DNA of 64,000 bases from Sphaerimonospora sp050942215 (GTDB lineage: Bacteria > Actinomycetota > Actinomycetes > Streptosporangiales > Streptosporangiaceae), in the NCBI RefSeq assembly GCF_050942215.1, contig NZ_CP192056.1:1488001-1552000 (forward strand), in the 5' to 3' direction. Shown here piece after piece: positions 60,713-64,000 of the stretch (its first letter is position 1; each line of letters starts with the position of its first letter). The notes below the pieces were generated by a model. The model was not told the origin of the DNA. It saw only the letters and a program-made list of their open reading frames with translations, and did not search any database. The translations under genes were made by a program, and so were the position numbers.

Positions 60713-60940
60713 ATGAAGCCCGACATCCACCCGGAGTACGTGCTCACGCAGGTGACCTGCACCTGCGGGAACTCGTTCACCACCCGTAGCACGGCGAAGA
60801 ACGGCGTCATCCGCGCCGACGTCTGCTCGGCCTGCCACCCGTTCTACACGGGCAAGCAGAAGATCCTCGACACCGGTGGCCGGGTGGCCCGCTTCGAGGC
60901 GCGCTTCGGCAAGAAGGCCCAGGGCAAGACGGGCAAGTAG
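60713..60940 (+). CDS. rpmE: Ribosomal protein bL31 (zinc-binding type)
   Basis: A 75-residue ribosomal protein. The four zinc Cys are Cys16, Cys18 (TCTCGNSFTT) and Cys38, Cys41 (VCSACHPFYTG), identifying the C+ form that needs zinc and can store it. C-terminal FEARFGKKAQGKTGK is basic. ATG at 60713 follows GGACTGAGGAC. It sits between the secreted-protein gene and prfA in the order seen across actinomycetes. Zinc-type rpmE is often replaced under zinc starvation and is thiol sensitive, fitting a SigR promoter. Confidence 0.96.
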   Translation: MKPDIHPEYVLTQVTCTCGNSFTTRSTAKNGVIRADVCSACHPFYTGKQKILDTGGRVARFEARFGKKAQGKTGK

Positions 60941-61072
60941 CTCATCCCAGACGCCGGCTCGGGTGCGGCTCTCGGTCAACGAGGGCCGCGTCCGGGTCGG
61001 CGTTCTTGGTGATTGGGGATGGGAATGCCCCCAGGCCGGATATCCGAGGACGTCGCGGAAGGAGCGGGAGAG

Positions 61073-62119
61073 TTGAACCTCGACGAGATCATTGGTGAGT
61101 ACGCGGACCTCGAACTGCGGCTCGCCGACCCCGCTGTGCACGCCGATCAGGCGAAGGCGAGGACCTACGGCAAGCGCTACGCGGTGCTCACGCCCATCGT
61201 CGCCACCTATCGGGAGCTGGAGACCGTCCGCCAGGACCTCGCAGCGGCGAGGGAACTTGCCGCCGAGGACCCGACATTCGCCGAGGAGGCGGCCGAGCTG
61301 GAGGGCCGCATCCCGGGCCTGGAGGAGAAGCTGACGCACCTCCTCGTCCCCCGAGACCCGAACGACGACAAGGACGTCATCATGGAGATCAAGGCCGGTG
61401 AGGGCGGCCAGGAGTCCGCCCTGTTCGCCGGTGATCTCCTGCGGATGTACCTCAGGTACGCCGAGCGGGTCGGCTACAAGACCGAGATCATCGACGCGCA
61501 GCACTCCGATCTCGGCGGCTACAAGGACGTCACGGTCGCCATAAAGGGCAGGGAGGGCGTCTGGTCGCGGCTGAAGTTCGAGGGCGGCGTGCACCGGGTC
61601 CAGCGGGTGCCCGTGACCGAGTCCCAGGGGCGCATCCACACCTCCGCCGCCGGTGTGCTGATCTACCCGGAGGCGGAGGAGGTCGACATCCAGATCGACC
61701 CGAACGACCTGCGGATCGACGTCTTCCGGTCCAGCGGCCCCGGTGGGCAGAGCGTCAACACCACCGACTCGGCGGTCCGGATCACCCACATTCCGAGCGG
61801 CGTGGTCGTCTCGTGTCAGAACGAGAAGAGCCAGCTCCAGAACAAGGAGTCGGCCCTGCGCATTCTGCGCGCCCGCCTCATGTCCATGGCGCAGGAGGAG
61901 GCCGAGGCCGCGGCCATGGCCGAGCGCAAGTCCCAGGTGCGTACGGTCGACCGTTCCGAGCGGGTCCGCACGTACAACTTCCCGGAGAACCGGATCTCCG
62001 ATCACCGGGTGGGCTACAAGGCGTACAACCTCGACCAAGTTCTGGATGGCGATCTCGACGCGGTGATACAGGCTTTGTTGGACGCGGAATTGGCGGAGAA
62101 GCTCGCGGCCCATTCGTGA
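61073..62119 (+). CDS. prfA: Peptide chain release factor 1 (PrfA)
   Basis: A 348-residue translation termination factor that recognises UAA and UAG. Codon recognition motif VPVTESQGRIHTS (PVT in place of the usual PAT, about residue 178) and the hydrolysis motif SSGPGGQSVNTTDSAV (GGQ about 224). The TTG at 61073 is chosen because it begins NLDEIIGEYADLELRL, the normal N terminus, and GGGAG lies just upstream; an in-frame ATG at 61013 would add an unusual 20 residues. Its substrate methyltransferase prmC is the next gene. Confidence 0.95.
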   Translation: MNLDEIIGEYADLELRLADPAVHADQAKARTYGKRYAVLTPIVATYRELETVRQDLAAARELAAEDPTFAEEAAELEGRIPGLEEKLTHLLVPRDPNDDKDVIMEIKAGEGGQESALFAGDLLRMYLRYAERVGYKTEIIDAQHSDLGGYKDVTVAIKGREGVWSRLKFEGGVHRVQRVPVTESQGRIHTSAAGVLIYPEAEEVDIQIDPNDLRIDVFRSSGPGGQSVNTTDSAVRITHIPSGVVVSCQNEKSQLQNKESALRILRARLMSMAQEEAEAAAMAERKSQVRTVDRSERVRTYNFPENRISDHRVGYKAYNLDQVLDGDLDAVIQALLDAELAEKLAAHS

Positions 62120-62207
62120 CCGAGCCGAGCCGAGACGGCGACCGAAGTCAGAGCCCAGCAGCAGACATAAGAGAGCCCGAGCCACAAGAGACCGTGCCGT
62201 AAGAGAC

Positions 62208-63062
62208 ATGACCTTCCTGCTCGATGAGATCGCCCTCGCGACCGCCCGGCTCGCCGAGGCGGGCGTGCCGTCCCCGCGTACGGACGCCGAAGAGATCGCG
62301 GCCTTCGTGCACGGCGTGTCCAGGGGACAGCTCCACCTGGTCAAGGACGCCGATTTCGACGCGCGGTTCTGGGAGGGCATCGCCCGCAGGGAATCCCGCG
62401 AGCCGCTGCAGCACATCACGGGCCGTGCCTACTTCCGCTATCTGTCGCTCGAGGTCGGGCCCGGGGTGTTCGTGCCTCGTCCGGAGACCGAGATCGTGGC
62501 GGGCTGGGCGATCGACCGGCTGCGCGAGATGGACGTCGCCTCCCCGATCGTCGTGGACCTCGGCACCGGTTCCGGGGCCATCGCGCTGTCCATCGCGCAG
62601 GAGGTCGCGCTCGCCCAGGTGCATGCCGTCGAGATCGACCCCCTGGCGTACGGCTGGGCGAAGCGCAACATCCTCGAGCACGGACAGGGCCGCACCACGC
62701 TCCATCCCGAGGACCTCGCCGACTGTCTGCCCGAGCTCGACGGGCGGGTGGATCTGGTGATCTCCAATCCGCCGTACATCCCGCCGGGTGCGGTGCCACG
62801 CGACCCGGAGGTGCGCGACTATGATCCGTCGCGCGCGTTGTACGGCTCGGGCGAGGACGGCCTGGACGAGGTGAGGGCCGTGGAGCGTACGGCACGGCGG
62901 CTGCTGCGGCCGGGCGGTTTCGTGGCGGTCGAGCACGCCGACGAGCAGGGAAACTCGGTGTACTGGCTGTTCCCGGAGGAGAACGGCTGGCGTGACGTGC
63001 GCCTCCGCCAGGATCTGACCGGTCGGGACCGCTTCGTCACCGCGCGCCTGGAACAGGACTGA
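62208..63062 (+). CDS. prmC: Release factor glutamine methyltransferase (PrmC/HemK)
   Basis: A 284-residue SAM-dependent enzyme that methylates the Gln of the GGQ motif in release factors. N-terminal recognition domain (LLDEIALATARLAEAGVPSP), SAM motif VVDLGTGSGAIALSIA (about residue 117), and the catalytic NPPYIPP (about 187). ATG at 62208 is preceded by AAGAGACATG. Its final codons and stop run into a tandem repeat (63051-63118), so the C terminus could vary between strains. Confidence 0.95.
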   Translation: MTFLLDEIALATARLAEAGVPSPRTDAEEIAAFVHGVSRGQLHLVKDADFDARFWEGIARRESREPLQHITGRAYFRYLSLEVGPGVFVPRPETEIVAGWAIDRLREMDVASPIVVDLGTGSGAIALSIAQEVALAQVHAVEIDPLAYGWAKRNILEHGQGRTTLHPEDLADCLPELDGRVDLVISNPPYIPPGAVPRDPEVRDYDPSRALYGSGEDGLDEVRAVERTARRLLRPGGFVAVEHADEQGNSVYWLFPEENGWRDVRLRQDLTGRDRFVTARLEQD

Positions 63063-63118
63063 ACAGGACCGAACAGGATCAACAGGACTGAACAGGACCG
63101 AACAGGATCAACAGGACT
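63051..63118 (+). repeat. GAACAGGA tandem repeat overlapping the prmC stop
   Basis: Ten-nt units of the GAACAGGACT/GAACAGGACC type make a 29-nt composite unit present twice (63061-63089 and 63090-63118) after one leading 10-nt copy (63051-63060). Degraded copies continue to about 63157. The prmC stop (63060-63062) is inside the array. Confidence 0.85.
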
Positions 63119-63200
63119 TAACGGAACCGAGCAGGATCAAGCACGACCGAGCAGCACCGACCGGCCCTCCGGGAGAGGGCGCCGATGGAAGGATGGGGTT

Positions 63201-63848
63201 GTGAGCCGACGGTATGACTGTGTCGACAAGAGCGGGCGGGCCGAGGGGCTGGCCGAGGCGAAGGCGGCCGTAGGACGAGGCGAGCTCGTGGTCCTCCCCA
63301 CCGACACCGTCTACGGCATCGGCTGCGACGCGTTCGTGCACGCGGCCGTGCGAGACCTGCTCGAGGCGAAGGGACGGGGCAGGGACATGCCGGTTCCCGT
63401 GCTCGTCGGCACCGTCAAGGCGGCCAACGCGCTGGTCGAGAGCCTCGGCATGTACGGCCAGGACCTCATGGACGCCTTCTGGCCCGGCCCGCTCACGCTG
63501 ATCCTGCGCGTCAACCGGTCGCTGTCGTGGGACCTGGGCGACACCAAGGGCACGGTCGCGCTCCGGATGCCGCTGCATCAGATCGCCCTGGATCTGCTCA
63601 AGGAGACCGGTCCGATGGCCGTGTCGAGCGCCAACCGGTCGGGCATGCCGCCGGCGACCACCATCGAGCAGGCCGAGGAGCAGCTCGGCGACTCGGTGTC
63701 GGTCTACCTCGACGGCGGTCCGTGCGACGAGAACGTGCCCTCCACGATCGTGGACCTCACGACGGCCGTGCCCCGGGTGCTGCGCAAGGGGGCGATCCCG
63801 GTCGACAAGATCCGCCCCGTGGTGGGCTATCTGGCCACCGAGGACTAG
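63201..63848 (+). CDS. Threonylcarbamoyl-AMP synthase (TsaC/Sua5, YrdC domain)
   Basis: A 215-residue YrdC-domain enzyme that makes threonylcarbamoyl-AMP from threonine, bicarbonate and ATP, the first step of the universal t6A37 tRNA modification. Signatures are VVLPTDTVYGIGCDA (about residue 31), the KGRGRDMPVPVLVG substrate Lys/Arg loop, FWPGPLTLILRVNRSL, VALRMPLHQ and VSSANRSGMPPATT. It lacks the extra Sua5 C-terminal domain. GTG at 63201 is preceded by GGAAGGATGGGG. It is the last conserved gene of the block; the 53-nt repeat element follows. Confidence 0.94.
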   Translation: MSRRYDCVDKSGRAEGLAEAKAAVGRGELVVLPTDTVYGIGCDAFVHAAVRDLLEAKGRGRDMPVPVLVGTVKAANALVESLGMYGQDLMDAFWPGPLTLILRVNRSLSWDLGDTKGTVALRMPLHQIALDLLKETGPMAVSSANRSGMPPATTIEQAEEQLGDSVSVYLDGGPCDENVPSTIVDLTTAVPRVLRKGAIPVDKIRPVVGYLATED

Positions 63849-63894
63849 GACCTGTCTCCACCCGGGCGGACCCCGGCCCGGGGGACTCACCTCC

Positions 63895-64000
63895 GTGATT
63901 CTGCGTTTGTGACTGCAAGATCACGGGCGGTGTCTTCGCAGCTCAGCGAGTGGGTCTGCGAGAAACCGCAAGATCGGAGACGAGAAATGCCTGGTCACGG
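63895..64000. repeat. 53-nt periodic repeat element (locus C, runs to window end)
   Basis: A diverged forward core (GTGATTCTGCGTTTGTGACT from 63895) is followed by inverted cores ending at 63924 (GACTGCAAGATCAC) and 63977 (GAGAAACCGCAAGATCGG), 53 nt apart. It lies downstream of the TsaC gene. The last copy is degenerate, and the element may continue beyond the window. Confidence 0.68.

Noticed and set aside
63051..63157. CRISPR or VNTR-type spacer array after prmC
   Set aside because: The units are simple 10-nt tandem copies without unique spacers; it is a short direct-repeat tract.

Overview
The window reads as chromosomal DNA from a high-GC actinomycete, most likely Streptosporangiaceae (Nonomuraea/Microbispora/Sphaerisporangium type). 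Reasons: strongly G/C-biased third codon positions, many GTG and TTG starts, XRE-DUF397 pairs, actinobacterial Rho with a long Arg/Gly/Asp-rich insert, and the block lysA-hom-thrC-thrB-rho-rpmE-prfA-prmC-tsaC, which has the same order as the Streptomyces coelicolor chromosome. No rRNA, tRNA, CRISPR array, integrase or transposase was seen. The genus is inferred, not proven.

Layout. (1) 214-7965: eight overlapping genes for a lipid-linked or exported glycoconjugate (membrane protein, GT2, CofD/YvcK-like protein, HAD phosphatase, nucleotidyltransferase, flippase, GT4, GT2), closed by a strong terminator. (2) 8075-12185: treY-treZ, making trehalose from glucan ends. (3) 12198-12433: a mirror-symmetric intergenic element of 53-nt units, a family found again at 32914-33030 and 63895-64000. 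(4) 12538-18946: membrane proteins, an anchored solute-binding protein, an XRE/DUF397 pair, an acyltransferase and an unknown Cys-rich protein. (5) 18948-22705 minus: an ECF sigma/anti-sigma pair translationally coupled to an ABC-2 exporter. (6) 22846-27076: a nucleoside hydrolase lipoprotein, a divergent MocR regulator/LysE exporter pair with a perfect 27-nt palindrome between them, an acidic small protein and ung. (7) 27225-32177 minus: an alpha-glucoside-type ABC importer with two binding proteins and no ATPase. (8) 32384-36072: PadR plus a MacB/FtsX-type ABC transporter. (9) 36082-37785 minus: treS. (10) 38226-44680: TetR/thioesterase, an asparagine-synthase-like orphan, an AAA/DUF4143 ATPase and a coiled-coil glycosyltransferase. 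(11) 44722-63848: the conserved amino-acid/translation block, interrupted between hom and thrC by a polysaccharide deacetylase and three glycosyltransferases, and between rho and rpmE by a secreted protein.

How the parts fit. Trehalose metabolism appears three times: synthesis (treY/treZ), maltose interconversion (treS) and probable alpha-glucoside uptake. Cell-surface glycan functions recur in the first operon, in the coiled-coil glycosyltransferase and in the hom-thrC insert. The aspartate-family genes (lysA, hom, thrC, thrB) sit next to termination and translation genes (rho, rpmE, prfA, prmC, tsaC).

The items most worth a second look are the helically phased 53-nt dyad elements, the first operon (which couples a CofC-like nucleotidyltransferase with a CofD/YvcK-like protein inside a glycan export unit), a possible leader ORF overlapping the rho TTG start, the sigma/anti-sigma/ABC operon, and the perfect palindrome between the MocR and LysE genes.
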